64,000 nucleotides of DNA from Hydractinia symbiolongicarpus (GCF_029227915.1 NC_079888.1:7857001-7921000), one strand, 5' to 3'. Shown: positions 28,573 through 38,674, counted from the stretch's first letter. Notes: generated from the sequence alone by a model not told the origin. Program-made: numbers and translations.

Positions 28573-28645
28573 CGCCCATTGTGGGGCTCGAATCCACGAC
28601 CCTGAGATTAAGAGTCTCATGCTCTACCGACTGCGCTAGCCGGGC
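28573..28645 (-). tRNA. tRNA-Lys(CTT), weakened
   Basis: Same family as 13051 (AATGGGC acceptor, GCGC D stem, GTGGA T stem). Confidence 0.78.
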
Positions 28646-28828
28646 TGATTCGTTATTAGGTTCCGTTATTAAAGCTGTCTTGGACTTACGCTACAATTGA
28701 CCACACCTTAAATTACTTAAAATTGGGGCACTCGCGTAATCCCACTGTTTGGGCTGGTAAAAGGTTACGTGAGTCGAAACAGGTTCAGCAATGTTAGCTT
28801 TCCATAACGTAGACGTGGTACAGAAACA

Positions 28829-28910
28829 GACGAGGTGGCCGAGTGGTTAAGGCGATGGACTGCTAATCCATTGGGCTCTGCCCGCGTGGGTTCGAATCCC
28901 ATCTTCGTCG
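28829..28910 (+). tRNA. tRNA-Ser(GCT)
   Basis: Identical to the canonical Ser; spacer CACCTTC. Confidence 0.95.
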
Positions 28911-28917
28911 CACCTTC

Positions 28918-28989
28918 GGTTCTATGGTGTAATGGTTAGCACTCTGGACTTTGAATCCAGCGATCCGAGTTCAAATCTCGGTAGAACCT
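28918..28989 (+). tRNA. tRNA-Gln(TTG)
   Basis: Identical to the canonical Gln. Confidence 0.96.
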
Positions 28990-29194
28990 GACCTTCTTTT
29001 TGAATTCTTATTTAATCTTTTGTTTAAAAAATACGTGAGGAAAGGCTGATTTATTTAAAATTGACTAAGCCATATTTGAATGCTTTCAAGTCATTTCTTC
29101 AACATTTGCCAGGTTTATGGCAGAACTCATGCTTAAAGGAGAATTGGTGATTTCCACGGCGCGTTCATAATGCAATTAAAAGTGTATCAGAAAA

Positions 29195-29267
29195 CGCCCA
29201 ACGTGGGGCTCGAACCCACGACCCTGAGATTAAGAGTCTCATGCTCTACCGACTGAGCTAGCCGGGC
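29195..29267 (-). tRNA. tRNA-Lys(CTT)
   Basis: Identical to the canonical Lys. Confidence 0.96.
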
Positions 29268-29450
29268 TGATTTGTTATTAGGTTCCGCCGTTAAAGCCGT
29301 CTTGGACTTACGCAACAATTGACCACACCTTAAATTACTTAAAATTGGGGCACTCGCGTAATCCCACTGTTTGGGCTGGTAAAAGGTTACGTGAGTCGAA
29401 ACAGGTTCAGCAATGATAGCTTTCCATAAAGTACACGTGGTACAGAAACA

Positions 29451-29532
29451 GACGAGGTGGCCGAGTGGTTAAGGCGATGGACTGCTAATCCATTGGGCTC
29501 TGCCCGCGTTGGTTTGAATCCTATCTTCGTCG
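29451..29532 (+). tRNA. tRNA-Ser(GCT)
   Basis: GTTGGTTTGAATCCTAT: T-stem and B-box changes. Confidence 0.83.
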
Positions 29533-29539
29533 CACATTC

Positions 29540-29611
29540 GCTTCTATGGCGTAATAGTTAGCCCTCTGGACTTTGAATCCAGCGATCCGAGTTTAAATCT
29601 CGGTAGAACCT
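29540..29611 (+). tRNA. tRNA-Gln(TTG), acceptor mismatch
   Basis: GCTTCTA start (C2 against C71) and T loop TTTAAAT. Confidence 0.78.
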
Positions 29612-29817
29612 GACCTTCTTTTTGAATTCTAATTTAATCTTTTGTTTAAAGAGAACGTGAGGGAAAGGCTGATTTATTTAAAATTGACTAAGCCATATTT
29701 GAATGCTTTCAAGTCATTTCTTTAACATTTGCCAGGTTTATGGCAGAACTCATAATTAGAGGAGAATTGGTGATTTCCACGGCCCGTTCGTAATGCAATT
29801 AAAAGTGTATCAGAAAA

Positions 29818-29890
29818 CGCCCAACGTGGGGCTCGAACCCACGACCCTGAGATTAAGAGTCTCATGCTCTACCAACTGAGCTAGCCGGGC
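29818..29890 (-). tRNA. tRNA-Lys(CTT)
   Basis: Canonical except D loop AGTTGG, a form also known among vertebrate Lys-CTT genes. Confidence 0.95.
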
Positions 29891-30073
29891 TGATTCGTTA
29901 TTAGGTTCCGCCATTAAAGCCGTCTTGGACTTAGGCAACAATTGACCACACCTAAGGTTACTTAAAATTGGGCGACTCGCGTAATCCTACTGTTTGGGCT
30001 GGTAAAAGATTACGTGAGTCGAAACAGGTTCAGCAATGATAGCTTTCCATAAAGTGGACGTGGTACAGAAACA

Positions 30074-30154
30074 GACGAGGTGGCCGAGTGGTTAAGGCGA
30101 TGGACTGCTAATCCATTGGGCTTTGCCCGCGTGGGTTCGAACCCCACTTCGTCG
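30074..30154 (+). tRNA. tRNA-Ser(GCT), 81-nt form
   Basis: GGGCTTTGCCCG variable arm and TTCGAACCCCAC T arm, both still paired. Confidence 0.84.
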
Positions 30155-30161
30155 CACATTC

Positions 30162-30233
30162 GGTTCTATGATGTAATGGTGAGCACTCTGGACTTTGAAC
30201 CCAGCGATCCGAGTTCAAATCTCGGTAGAACCT
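30162..30233 (+). tRNA. tRNA-Gln(TTG)
   Basis: GGTGAGC D arm, A10-C25 and A31-C39 mismatches. Confidence 0.82.
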
Positions 30234-30438
30234 GATTTTCTTTTTGAACTCTGATTTAATCATTTGTTTAAGAAATGCGTGAGGAAGGGATGATTTATCT
30301 AAAATTGACTAAGCCATATTTGAATGCTTTCAAGTCATTTCTTCAAAATTTGCCAGGTTTTTAGCAGAACTCATGCTTAGAGGGAAATTGGTGATTTCTA
30401 AGGCGCGTTGGTAATGCAATTAAAAGTGTATTAGAAAA

Positions 30439-30511
30439 CTCCCAACGTGGGGCCCGAACCCACAACCCTACGATGAAGAGTCTCATGCTTTACCGACTGC
30501 GCTAGCCGGGC
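30439..30511 (-). pseudogene. tRNA-Lys(CTT)-like, decayed family
   Basis: Same as 14917 with GGCCCG in the T arm. Confidence 0.8.
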
Positions 30512-30694
30512 CGATTCGTTACTAGATTCCGCCGTTAAAGCCGTCTTGGACTTACGCAACAATTGACCACACCTTAAATTACTTAAAATTGGGGCACTCG
30601 CGTAATCCCACTGTTTGGGCTGGTAAAAGGTTACGTGAGTCGAAACAGGTTCAGCAATGTTAACTTTCCATAAAGTAGACGTGGTACAGAAACA

Positions 30695-30776
30695 GACGAG
30701 GTGGCCGAGTGGTTAAGGCGATGGACTGCTAATCCATTGGGCTCTGCCCGCGTGGGTTCGAATCCCATCTTCGTCG
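30695..30776 (+). tRNA. tRNA-Ser(GCT)
   Basis: Identical to the canonical Ser. Confidence 0.95.
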
Positions 30777-30783
30777 CACATTC

Positions 30784-30855
30784 GCTTCTATGGTGAAATA
30801 GTTAGCCCTCTGGACTTTGAATCCAGCGATCCGAGTTCAAATCTCGGTAGAACCT
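30784..30855 (+). tRNA. tRNA-Gln(TTG), acceptor mismatch
   Basis: GCTTCTA start and GGTGAAATAG in the A box. Confidence 0.78.
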
Positions 30856-31060
30856 GACCTTCTTTTTGAATTCTAATTTAATCTTTTGTTTAAAAAATAC
30901 GTGAGGAAAGGCTAATTTATTTAAAATTGACTAAGCCATATTTGAATGCTTTCAAGTCATTTCTTCAAAATTTGCCAGGTTTTTAGCAGAACTCATGCTT
31001 AGAGGGAAATTGGTGATTTCTAAGGCGCGTTGGTAATGCAATTAAAAGTGTATTAGAAAA

Positions 31061-31133
31061 CTCCCAACGTGGGGCCCGAACCCACAACCCTACGATGAAG
31101 AGTCTCATGCTTTACCGACTGCGCTAGCCGGGC
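31061..31133 (-). pseudogene. tRNA-Lys(CTT)-like, decayed family
   Basis: Same as 30439, one unit away. Confidence 0.8.
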
Positions 31134-31316
31134 CGATTCGTTATTAGATTCCGCCGTTAAAGCCGTCTTGGACTTACGCAACAATTGACCACACCTTAAA
31201 TTACTTAAAATTGGGGCACTCGCGTAATCCCACTGTTTGGGCTGGTAAAAGGTTACGTGAGTCGAAACAGGTTCAGCAATGTTAGCTTTCCATAAAGTAG
31301 ACGTGGTACAGAAACA

Positions 31317-31398
31317 GACGAGGTGGCCGAGTGGTTAAGGCGATGGACTGCTAATCCATTGGGCTCTGCCCGCGTGGGTTCGAATCCCATCTTCGTCG
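31317..31398 (+). tRNA. tRNA-Ser(GCT)
   Basis: Identical to the canonical Ser. Confidence 0.95.
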
Positions 31399-31405
31399 CA
31401 CATTT

Positions 31406-31477
31406 GCTTCTATGGTGAAATAGTTAGCCCTCTGGACTTTAAATCCAGCGATCCGAGTTCAAATCTCGGTAGAACCT
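31406..31477 (+). tRNA. tRNA-Gln body with TTA (ochre) anticodon
   Basis: GCTTCTA start and altered A box; anticodon TTA reads UAA. Sister of 30784, which has TTG. Confidence 0.78.
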
Positions 31478-31683
31478 GACCTTCTTTTTGAATTCTAATT
31501 TAATCTTTTGTTTAAAGAAAACGTGAGGAAAAGGTTGATTTATTTAAAATTGACTAAGCCATATTTGAATGCTTTCAAGTCATTTCTTTAACATTTGCCA
31601 GGTTTATGGCAGAACTCATGCTTAGAGGAGAATTGGTGATTTCCACGGCGCGTTTGTAATGCAATTAAAAGTGTATCAGAAAA

Positions 31684-31756
31684 CGCCCAACGTGGGGCTC
31701 AAACCCACGACCCTGAGATTAAGAGTCCCATGCTCTACCGACTGAGCTAGCCGGGC
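31684..31756 (-). tRNA. tRNA-Lys(CTT)
   Basis: T loop TTTGAGC loses C56; GTCCCATG gives a G-T pair. Confidence 0.88.
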
Positions 31757-31939
31757 TGATTCGTTATTAGGTTCCGCCATTAAAGCCGTCTTGGACTTAC
31801 GCAACAATTGATCACACCTAAGGTTACTTAAAATTGGGCGACTCGCGTAATCCTACTGTTTGGGCTGGTAAAAGGTTACGTAAGTCGAAACAGGTTCAGC
31901 AATGTTAGCTTTCCATAAAGTGGACGTGGTACAGAAACA

Positions 31940-32021
31940 GACGAGGTGGCCAAGTGGTTAAGGCGATGGACTGCTAATCCATTGGGCTCTGCCCGCGTGG
32001 GTTTGAATCCCATCTTCGTCG
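31940..32021 (+). tRNA. tRNA-Ser(GCT)
   Basis: TGGCCAAGTGG in the A box and TTTGAATCCCAT in the B box. Confidence 0.88.
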
Positions 32022-32028
32022 CACATTC

Positions 32029-32100
32029 GGTTCTATGGTGTAATGGTTAGCACTCTGGACTTTAAATCCAGCGATACGAGTTCAAATCTCGGTAGAACCT
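32029..32100 (+). tRNA. tRNA-Gln body with TTA (ochre) anticodon
   Basis: Acceptor, D and anticodon arms are canonical. Anticodon TTA reads UAA. ACGAG leaves one T-stem mismatch (A49 against G65). Confidence 0.85.
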
Positions 32101-32305
32101 GACCTTCTTTTTGAATTCTTATTTAATCTTTTGTTTAAAAAATACGTGAGGAAAGGCTAATTTATTTAAAATTGACTAAGCCATATTTGAATGCTTTCAA
32201 GTCATTTCTTCAACATTTGCCAGGTTTATGGCAGAACTCATGCTTAAAGGAGAATTGGTGATTTCCACGGCACGTTCGTAATGCAATTAAAAGTGTATCA
32301 GAAAA

Positions 32306-32378
32306 CGCCCAACGTGGGGCTCGAACCCACGACCCTGAGATTAAGAGTCTCATGTTCTACCGACTGAGCTAGCCGGGC
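32306..32378 (-). tRNA. tRNA-Lys(CTT)
   Basis: D stem GAAC puts A24 against C11. Confidence 0.88.
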
Positions 32379-32561
32379 TGATTTGTTATTACGTTCCGCC
32401 GTTAAAGCCGTCTTGGACTTACGCAACAATTGACCACGGATAAGATTACTTAAAATTGGGCCACTCGCATAATCCTCCTGTTTGAGCTGGTAAAAGGTTA
32501 CGTGAGTCGAAACAGGTTCAGCAATGTTAGCTTTCCATAAAGTGGACGTGGTACAGAAACA

Positions 32562-32642
32562 GACGAGGTGGCCGAGTGGTTAAGGCGATGGACTGCTAAT
32601 CCATTGGGCTCTGCCTGCGTGGGTTCGAATCCCACTTCGTCG
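32562..32642 (+). tRNA. tRNA-Ser(GCT), 81-nt form
   Basis: GCCTGCG variable arm; CCCACTTCGTCG end. Confidence 0.83.
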
Positions 32643-32649
32643 CACATTC

Positions 32650-32721
32650 GGTTCTATGATGTAATGGTTACCACTCTGGACTTTGAACCCAGCGATCCGA
32701 GTTCAAATCTCGGTAGAACCT
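32650..32721 (+). tRNA. tRNA-Gln(TTG)
   Basis: TTACCACT D arm, A10-C25 and A31-C39 mismatches. Confidence 0.8.
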
Positions 32722-32926
32722 GATTTTCTTTTTGAACTCTGATTTAATCTTTTGTTTAAGAAATGCGTGAAGAAGGGATGATTTATCTAAAATTGACTAA
32801 GCCATGTTTGAATGATTTCAAGTTATTTCTTCAAAATTTGCCAGGTTTTTGGCAGAACTCATGCTTAGAGGGGAATTGGTGATTTCTAAGGCGCGTTGGT
32901 AATGCAATTAAAAGTGTATCAGAAAA

Positions 32927-32999
32927 CTCCCAACGTGTGGCCCGAACCCACAACCCTACGATAAAGAGTCTCATGCTGTACCGACTGCGCTAGCCGGGC
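32927..32999 (-). pseudogene. tRNA-Lys(CTT)-like, decayed family
   Basis: Decayed family with ACGATAAAGAG in the anticodon arm and GTGTGG in the T arm. Confidence 0.8.
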
Positions 33000-33182
33000 C
33001 GATTCGTTATTATGTTCCGTCATTAAAGCCGTCTTGGACTTACGCAACAATTGACCACACCTAAGGTTACTTAAAATTGGGCGACTCGCGTAATCCTACT
33101 GTTTGGGCTGGTAAAAGGTTACGTAAGTCGAAACAGGTTCAGCAATGTTAGCTTTCCATAAAGTGGACGTGGTACAGAAACA

Positions 33183-33263
33183 GACGAGGTGGCCGAGTGG
33201 TTAAGGCGATGGACTGCTAATCCATTGGGCTCTGCCCGCGTGGGTTTGAATCCAACTTCGTCG
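33183..33263 (+). tRNA. tRNA-Ser(GCT), 81-nt form
   Basis: TTTGAATCCAACT damages the T arm. Confidence 0.78.
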
Positions 33264-33270
33264 CACATTC

Positions 33271-33342
33271 GGTTCTATGATGTAATGGTTAGCACTCTGG
33301 ACTTTGAACCCAGCGATCCGAGTTCAAATCTCGGTAGAATCT
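33271..33342 (+). tRNA. tRNA-Gln(TTG)
   Basis: Same as 12774 (GAACCC, AATCT). Confidence 0.8.
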
Positions 33343-33547
33343 GATTTTCCTTTTGAACTCTGATTTAATCATTTGTTTAAGAAATGCGTGAGGAAGGGAT
33401 GATTTTTTTAAAATTGACTAAGCCATATTTGAATGCTTTTAAGTCATTTCTTCAACATTTGCCAAGTTTTTGGCAGGACTCATGCTTAGAGGGGAATTGG
33501 TGATTTCCACGGTGCGTTCATAATGCAATTAAAAGTGCAGCAGAAAA

Positions 33548-33620
33548 CGCCCATTGTGGGGCTCGAATCCACGACCCTGAGATTAAGAGTCTCATGCTCT
33601 ACCGACTACGCTAGCCGGGC
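33548..33620 (-). tRNA. tRNA-Lys(CTT), weakened
   Basis: Same family as 13051, with GTAGT in the D arm. Confidence 0.77.
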
Positions 33621-33803
33621 TGATTCGTTATTAGGTTCCGTTATTAAAGCTGTCTTGGACTTACGCAACAATTGACCACACCTTAAATTACTTAAAATTG
33701 GGGCACTCGCGCAATCCCACTGTTTGGGCTGGTAAAAGGTTACGTGAGTCGAAACAGGTTAAGCAATGTTAGCTTTCCATCACGTAGACGTGGTACAGAA
33801 ACA

Positions 33804-33885
33804 GACGAGGTGGCCGAGTGGTTAAGGCGATGGACTGCTAATCCATTGGGCTCTGCCCGCGTGGGTTCGAATCCCATCTTCGTCG
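33804..33885 (+). tRNA. tRNA-Ser(GCT)
   Basis: Identical to the canonical Ser. Confidence 0.95.
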
Positions 33886-33892
33886 CACCTTC

Positions 33893-33964
33893 GGTTCTAT
33901 GGTGTAATGGTTAGCACTCTGGACTTTGAATCCAGCGATCCGAGTTCAAATCTCGGTAGAACCT
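33893..33964 (+). tRNA. tRNA-Gln(TTG)
   Basis: Identical to the canonical Gln. Confidence 0.96.
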
Positions 33965-34169
33965 GACCTTCTTTTTGAATTCTTATTTAATCTTTTGTTT
34001 AAAAAATACGTGAGGAAAGGCTGATTTATTTAAAATTGACTAAGCCATATTTGAATGCTTTCAAGTCATTTCTTCAACATTTGCCAGGTTTATGGCAGAA
34101 CTCATGCTTAAAGGAGAATTGGTGATTTCCACGGCGCGTTCGTAATGCAATTAAAAGTGTATCAGAAAA

Positions 34170-34242
34170 CGCCCAACGTGGGGCTCGAACCCACGACCCT
34201 GAGATTAAGAGTCTCATGCTCTACCGACTGAGCTAGCCGGGC
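34170..34242 (-). tRNA. tRNA-Lys(CTT)
   Basis: Identical to the canonical Lys. Confidence 0.96.
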
Positions 34243-34425
34243 TGATTTGTTATTAGGTTCCGCCGTTAAAGCCGTCTTGGACTTACGCAACAATTGTCCA
34301 CACCTTAAATTACTTAAAATTGGGGCACTCGCGTAATCCCACTGTTTGGGCTGGTAAAAGGTTACGTGAGTCGAAACAGGTTCAGCAATGTTAGCTTTCC
34401 ATAAAGTAGACGTGGTACAGAAACA

Positions 34426-34507
34426 GACGAGGTGGCCGAGTGGTTAAGGCGATGGACTGCTAATCCATTGGGCTCTGCCCGCGTGGGTTTGAATCCTATC
34501 TTCGTCG
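34426..34507 (+). tRNA. tRNA-Ser(GCT)
   Basis: Same as 13929 (TTTGAATCCTAT). Confidence 0.88.
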
Positions 34508-34514
34508 CACATTC

Positions 34515-34586
34515 GCTTCTATGGCGTAATAGTTAGCCCTCTGGAATTTGAATCCAGCGATCCGAGTTCAAATCTCGGTAGAACCT
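34515..34586 (+). tRNA. tRNA-Gln(TTG), acceptor mismatch
   Basis: GCTTCTA start; anticodon loop ATTTGAA with A32. Confidence 0.78.
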
Positions 34587-34792
34587 GACCTTCTTTTTGA
34601 AATCTAATTTAATCTTTTGTTTAAAGAGAACGTGAGGGAAAGGCTGATTTATTTAAAATTGACTAAGCCATATTTGAATGCTTTCAAGTCATTTCTTTAA
34701 CATTTGCCAGGTTTATGGCAGAACTCATGCTTAGAGGAGAATTGGTGATTTCCACGGCCCGTTCGTAATGCAATTAAAAGTGTATCAGAAAA

Positions 34793-34865
34793 CGCCCAAC
34801 GTGGGGCTCGAACCCACGACCCTGAGATTATGAGTCTCATGCTCTACCGACTGAGCTAGCCGGGC
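34793..34865 (-). tRNA. tRNA-Lys body with CAT (Met) anticodon
   Basis: Copy of 14296 (offset 20497); intact Lys body, anticodon CAT. Confidence 0.88.
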
Positions 34866-35048
34866 TGATTCGTTATTAGGTTCCGCCATTAAAGCCGTCT
34901 TGGATTTACGCAACAATTGACCACACCTAAGGTTACTTAAAATTGGGCGACTCGCGTAATCCTACTGTTTGGGCTGGTAAAAGGTTACGTGAGTCGAAAC
35001 AGGTTCAGCAATGTTAGCTTTCCATAAAGTGGACGTGGTACAGAAACA

Positions 35049-35129
35049 GACGAGGTGGCCGAGTGGTTAAGGCGATGGACTGCTAATCCATTGGGCTCTG
35101 CCCGCGTGGGTTCGAATCCCACTTCGTCG
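35049..35129 (+). tRNA. tRNA-Ser(GCT), 81-nt form
   Basis: Same as 12065. Confidence 0.85.
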
Positions 35130-35136
35130 CACATTC

Positions 35137-35208
35137 GGTTCTATGATGTAATGGTTAGCACTCTGGACTTTGAATCCAGCGACCCGATATCAAATCTCGG
35201 TAGAACCT
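35137..35208 (+). tRNA. tRNA-Gln(TTG), damaged T arm
   Basis: Copy of 14640. Confidence 0.78.
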
Positions 35209-35413
35209 GATTTTCTTTTTGAACTCTGATTTAATCATTTGTTTAAGAAATGCGTGAGGAAGGGATGATTTATCTAAAATTGACTAAGCCATATTTGAAT
35301 GCTTTCAAGTCATTTCTTCAAAATTTGCCAGGTTTTTAGCAGAACTCATGCTTAGAGGGGAATTGGTGATTTCTAACCCGCGTTGGTAATGCAATTAAAA
35401 GTGTATTAGAAAA

Positions 35414-35486
35414 CTCCCAACGTGGGGCCCGAACCCACAACCCTACGATGAAGAGTCTCATGCTTTACCGACTGCGCTAGCCGGGC
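35414..35486 (-). pseudogene. tRNA-Lys(CTT)-like, decayed family
   Basis: Copy of 14917, with GGCCCG in the T arm. Confidence 0.8.
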
Positions 35487-35669
35487 CGATTCGTTATTAG
35501 ATTCCGCCGTTAAAGCCGCCTTGGACTTACGCAACAATTGACCACACCTTAAATTACTTAAAATTGGGGCACTCGCGTAATCCCACTGTTTGGGCTGGTA
35601 AAAGGTTACGTGAGTCGAAACAGGTTCAGCAATGTTAGCTTTCCATAAAGTAGACGTGGTACAGAACCA

Positions 35670-35751
35670 GACGAGGTGGCCGAGTGGTTAAGGCGATGGA
35701 CTGCTAATCCATTGGGCTCTGCCCGCGTGGGTTCGAATCCCATCTTCGTCG
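35670..35751 (+). tRNA. tRNA-Ser(GCT)
   Basis: Identical to the canonical Ser; leader CAGAACCA. Confidence 0.95.
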
Positions 35752-35758
35752 CACATTC

Positions 35759-35830
35759 GCTTCTATGGTGTAATAGTTAGCCCTCTGGACTTTAAATCCA
35801 GCGATCCGAGTTCAAATCTCGGTAGAACCT
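35759..35830 (+). tRNA. tRNA-Gln body with TTA (ochre) anticodon
   Basis: Copy of 15262 (GCTTCTA body, TTA). Confidence 0.8.
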
Positions 35831-36036
35831 GACCTTCTTTTTGAATTCTAATCTAATCTTTTGTTTAAAGAAAACGTGAGGGAAAGGCTGATTTATTTAA
35901 AATTGACTAAGCCATATTTGAATGCTTTCAAGTCATTTCTTTAACATTTGCCAGGTTTATGGCAGAACTCATGCTTAGAGGAGAATTGGTGATTTCCACG
36001 GCGCGTTCGTAATGCAATTAAAAGTGCATCAGAAAA

Positions 36037-36109
36037 CGCCCAACGTGGGGCTCGAACCCACGACCCTGAGATTAAGAGTCCCATGCTCTACCGACTGAGC
36101 TAGCCGGGC
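36037..36109 (-). tRNA. tRNA-Lys(CTT)
   Basis: Canonical except GTCCCATG (one G-T pair). Confidence 0.94.
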
Positions 36110-36292
36110 TGATTCGTTATTAGGTTCCGCCATTACAGCCGTCTTGAACTTACACAACAATTGACCACACCTAAGATTACTTAAAATTGGGCCACTCGCT
36201 TAATCCTACTGTTTGGGCTGGTAAACAATTACGTGAGTCAAAACAGGTTCAGCAATATTAGCTTTCCATAAAGTAGACGTGGTACAGAAACA

Positions 36293-36374
36293 GACGAGGT
36301 GGCCGAGTGGTTAAGGCGATGGACTGCTAATCCATTGGGCTCTGCCCGCGTGGGTTCGAATCCCATCTTCGTCG
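36293..36374 (+). tRNA. tRNA-Ser(GCT)
   Basis: Identical to the canonical Ser. Confidence 0.95.
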
Positions 36375-36381
36375 CACATTC

Positions 36382-36453
36382 GGTTCTATGGTGTAATGGT
36401 TAGCACTCTGGACTTTGAATCCAGCTATCCGAGTTCAAATCTCGGTAGAACCT
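36382..36453 (+). tRNA. tRNA-Gln(TTG)
   Basis: Canonical except CAGCTATCC. Confidence 0.94.
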
Positions 36454-36660
36454 GACCTTCTTTTTGAATTCTTATTTAATCTTTTGTTTAAAAAATACGT
36501 GAGGGAAAGGCTGATTTATTTAAAATTGACTAAGCCATATTTGAATGCTTCCAAGTCATTTCTTCAACATTTGCCAGGTTTATGGGCAGAACTCATGCTT
36601 AGAGTAGAATTGATGATTTCCACGGCGCGTTCGTAATGCAATTAAAAGTGTATCAAAAAA

Positions 36661-36733
36661 CGCCCAACGTGGGGCTCGAACCCACGACCCTGAGATTAAG
36701 AGTCTCATGCTCTACCGTCTGAGCCAGCCGGGC
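36661..36733 (-). tRNA. tRNA-Lys(CTT)
   Basis: Same as 18656. Confidence 0.91.
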
Positions 36734-36916
36734 TGATTCGTTATTAGGTTCCGCCATTAAAGCCGTCTTGGACTTACGCAACAATTGACCACACCTTAAA
36801 TTACTTAAAATTGGGCCACTCGCGTAATCCTACTGTTTGGGCTGGTAAAAGATTACGTGAGTCGAAACAGATTCAGCAATGTTAGCTTTCCATAGAGTTG
36901 TCGTCCTACAGAAACA

Positions 36917-36998
36917 GACGAGGTGGCCGAGTGGCTAAGGCGATGGACTGCTAATCCGTCGGGCTCTGCCCGCGTGGGTTCGAATCACATCTTCGTCG
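36917..36998 (+). tRNA. tRNA-Ser(GCT), T-stem mismatch
   Basis: Same as 2336. Confidence 0.86.
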
Positions 36999-37005
36999 CA
37001 CATGC

Positions 37006-37077
37006 GGTTCTATGGTGTAATGGTTAGCACTCTGGACTTTGAATCCAGCAATCCGAGTTCAAATCTCGGTAGAACCT
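37006..37077 (+). tRNA. tRNA-Gln(TTG)
   Basis: Canonical except CAGCAATCC. Confidence 0.94.
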
Positions 37078-37283
37078 GACCTTCTTTTTGAATTCTGATT
37101 TAATCTTTTATTTAAAAAATACTTGAGGGAAAGGCTGATTTATTTAAAATTGACTAAGCCATATTTGAATGCTTTCAAGTCATTTCTTCAACATTTGCCA
37201 GGTTTATGGCAGAACTCATGCTTAGAGGAGAATTGGTGATTTCCACGGCGCGTTCGTAATGCAATTAAAAGTGTATCAAAAAA

Positions 37284-37356
37284 CACCCAACGTGGGGCTC
37301 GAAACCACGACCCTGAGATTAAGAATCTCATGCTCTACCGACTGAGCCAGCCGGGC
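37284..37356 (-). tRNA. tRNA-Lys(CTT), weakened
   Basis: Same as 19279. Confidence 0.82.
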
Positions 37357-37539
37357 CGATTCGTTATTAGATTCCGCCGTTAAAGCCGTCTTGGACTTAC
37401 GCAACAATTGACCACACCTAAGATTACTTAAAATTGGGCCACTCGCGTAATCCTACTGCTTGGGGTAGTAAAATGTTACGTGAGTCGAAACAGGTTCAGA
37501 AATGTGAGTTTTCCATAAAGTAGACGTCGTACAGAAACA

Positions 37540-37620
37540 GACGAGGTGGCCGAGTGGTTAAGGCGATGGACTGCTAATCCATTGGGCTCTGCCTGCGTGG
37601 GTTCGAATCCCACTTTGTCG
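37540..37620 (+). tRNA. tRNA-Ser(GCT), 81-nt form
   Basis: Relative of 19535 but with anticodon GCT kept; CACTTTGTCG end. Confidence 0.8.
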
Positions 37621-37627
37621 CACATTC

Positions 37628-37699
37628 GGTTCTATGATGTAATGGTTAGCACTCTAGACTTTGAACCCAGCGATCCGAGTTGAAATCTCGGTAGAACCT
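37628..37699 (+). pseudogene. tRNA-Gln-like, decayed
   Basis: Same as 19623. Confidence 0.8.
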
Positions 37700-37924
37700 G
37701 ATTTTCTTTTTGAACTCTGATTAAATCATTTGTTTAGGAAATGCGTGAGGAAGGGATGATTTTTCTAAAATGGTCTTGGACTTACGCAACAATTGACCAC
37801 GCCTAAGATTACTTGAAATTGGGCCCCTCGCGTACTCCTACTGTTTGAGCTGGTAAAAGGATACGTGAGTCGAAACAGGTTCAGCAATGTTATCTTTCCA
37901 TAAAGTAGACGTGGTACAGAAACA

Positions 37925-38005
37925 GACGAGGTGGCCGAGTGGTTAAGGCGATGGACTGCTAATCTATTGGGTCCTGCCCGCGTGGATTTGAATGCCACTT
38001 CGTCG
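37925..38005 (+). pseudogene. tRNA-Ser-like, decayed
   Basis: Lys-less unit. Relative of 19920 with GGACTGCTAATCTAT, GGGTCCTG and the GGATTTGAATGCC T arm. Confidence 0.76.
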
Positions 38006-38012
38006 CACATTC

Positions 38013-38084
38013 GGTTCTATGATGTAATGGTTAGCACTCTGGACTTTGAACCCAGCGATCCGAGTTGAAATCTCGGTAGAACCT
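38013..38084 (+). pseudogene. tRNA-Gln-like, decayed
   Basis: A10-C25 and A31-C39 mismatches, T loop TTGAAAT. Confidence 0.78.
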
Positions 38085-38309
38085 GATTTTCTTTTTGAAC
38101 TCTGATTAAATCATTTGTTTAAGAAATCCGTGAGGAAGGGATGATTTTTCTAAAATGTTCTTGGACTTACGCAACAATTGACCACACCTAAGGTTACTTA
38201 AAATTGGGCGACTCGCGTAATCCTACTTTTTGGGCTGGTAAAAGGTTACGTGAGTCGAAACAGGTTCAGCAATGTTAGCTTTCCATAAAGTGGACGTGGT
38301 ACAGAAACA

Positions 38310-38390
38310 GACGAGGTGGCCGAGTGGTTAAGGCGATGGACTGCTAATCCATTGTGCTCTGCCCGCGTGGGTTCGAATCCCACTTCGTCG
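38310..38390 (+). tRNA. tRNA-Ser(GCT), 81-nt form
   Basis: Lys-less unit; same as 20305. Confidence 0.8.
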
Positions 38391-38397
38391 CACATTC

Positions 38398-38469
38398 GGT
38401 TCTATGATGTAATGGTTAGCACTCTGGACTTTGAACCAAGCGATCCGATTTCAAATCTTGGTAGAACCT
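38398..38469 (+). pseudogene. tRNA-Gln-like, decayed
   Basis: Same as 20393. Confidence 0.8.
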
Positions 38470-38674
38470 GATTTTCTTTTTGAACTCTGATTTAATCATT
38501 TGTTTAAGAAATGCGTGAGGAAGGGATAATTTATCTAAAATTGACTAAGCCATATTTGAATGCTTTCAAGTCATTTCTTCAAAATTTGCCAGGTTTTTGG
38601 CAGAACTCATGCTTAGAGGGGAATTGGTGATTTCTAAGGCGCGTTGGTAATGCAATTATAAGCTTATCAGAAAA

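Larger units (their letters stand above)
19345..28638. repeat. 4647-bp tandem higher-order duplication
   Basis: Block A (about 19345..23991) is followed directly by block B (about 23992..28638). Every gene from the Ser at 19535 to the Lys at 23926 recurs exactly 4647 bp later, with only a few differences (for example 22044 C against T in its partner). The join falls inside the chimeric Lys gene at 23926..23998. Each block also contains an internal 1391-bp repeat (19535 against 20926). Confidence 0.9.
28573..30511. repeat. Segmental copy of 13051..14989 (offset 15522)
   Basis: The Lys genes at 28573, 29195, 29818 and 30439 correspond to those at 13051, 13673, 14296 and 14917. The copy at 29818 has anticodon CTT where 14296 has CAT. 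Confidence 0.75.
33548..36453. repeat. Segmental copy of 13051..15956 (offset 20497)
   Basis: Five units (Lys at 33548, 34170, 34793, 35414 and 36037) match those at 13051, 13673, 14296, 14917 and 15540 at a constant offset. Shared private variants include the Lys with anticodon CAT and the Gln with anticodon TTA. Confidence 0.85.
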
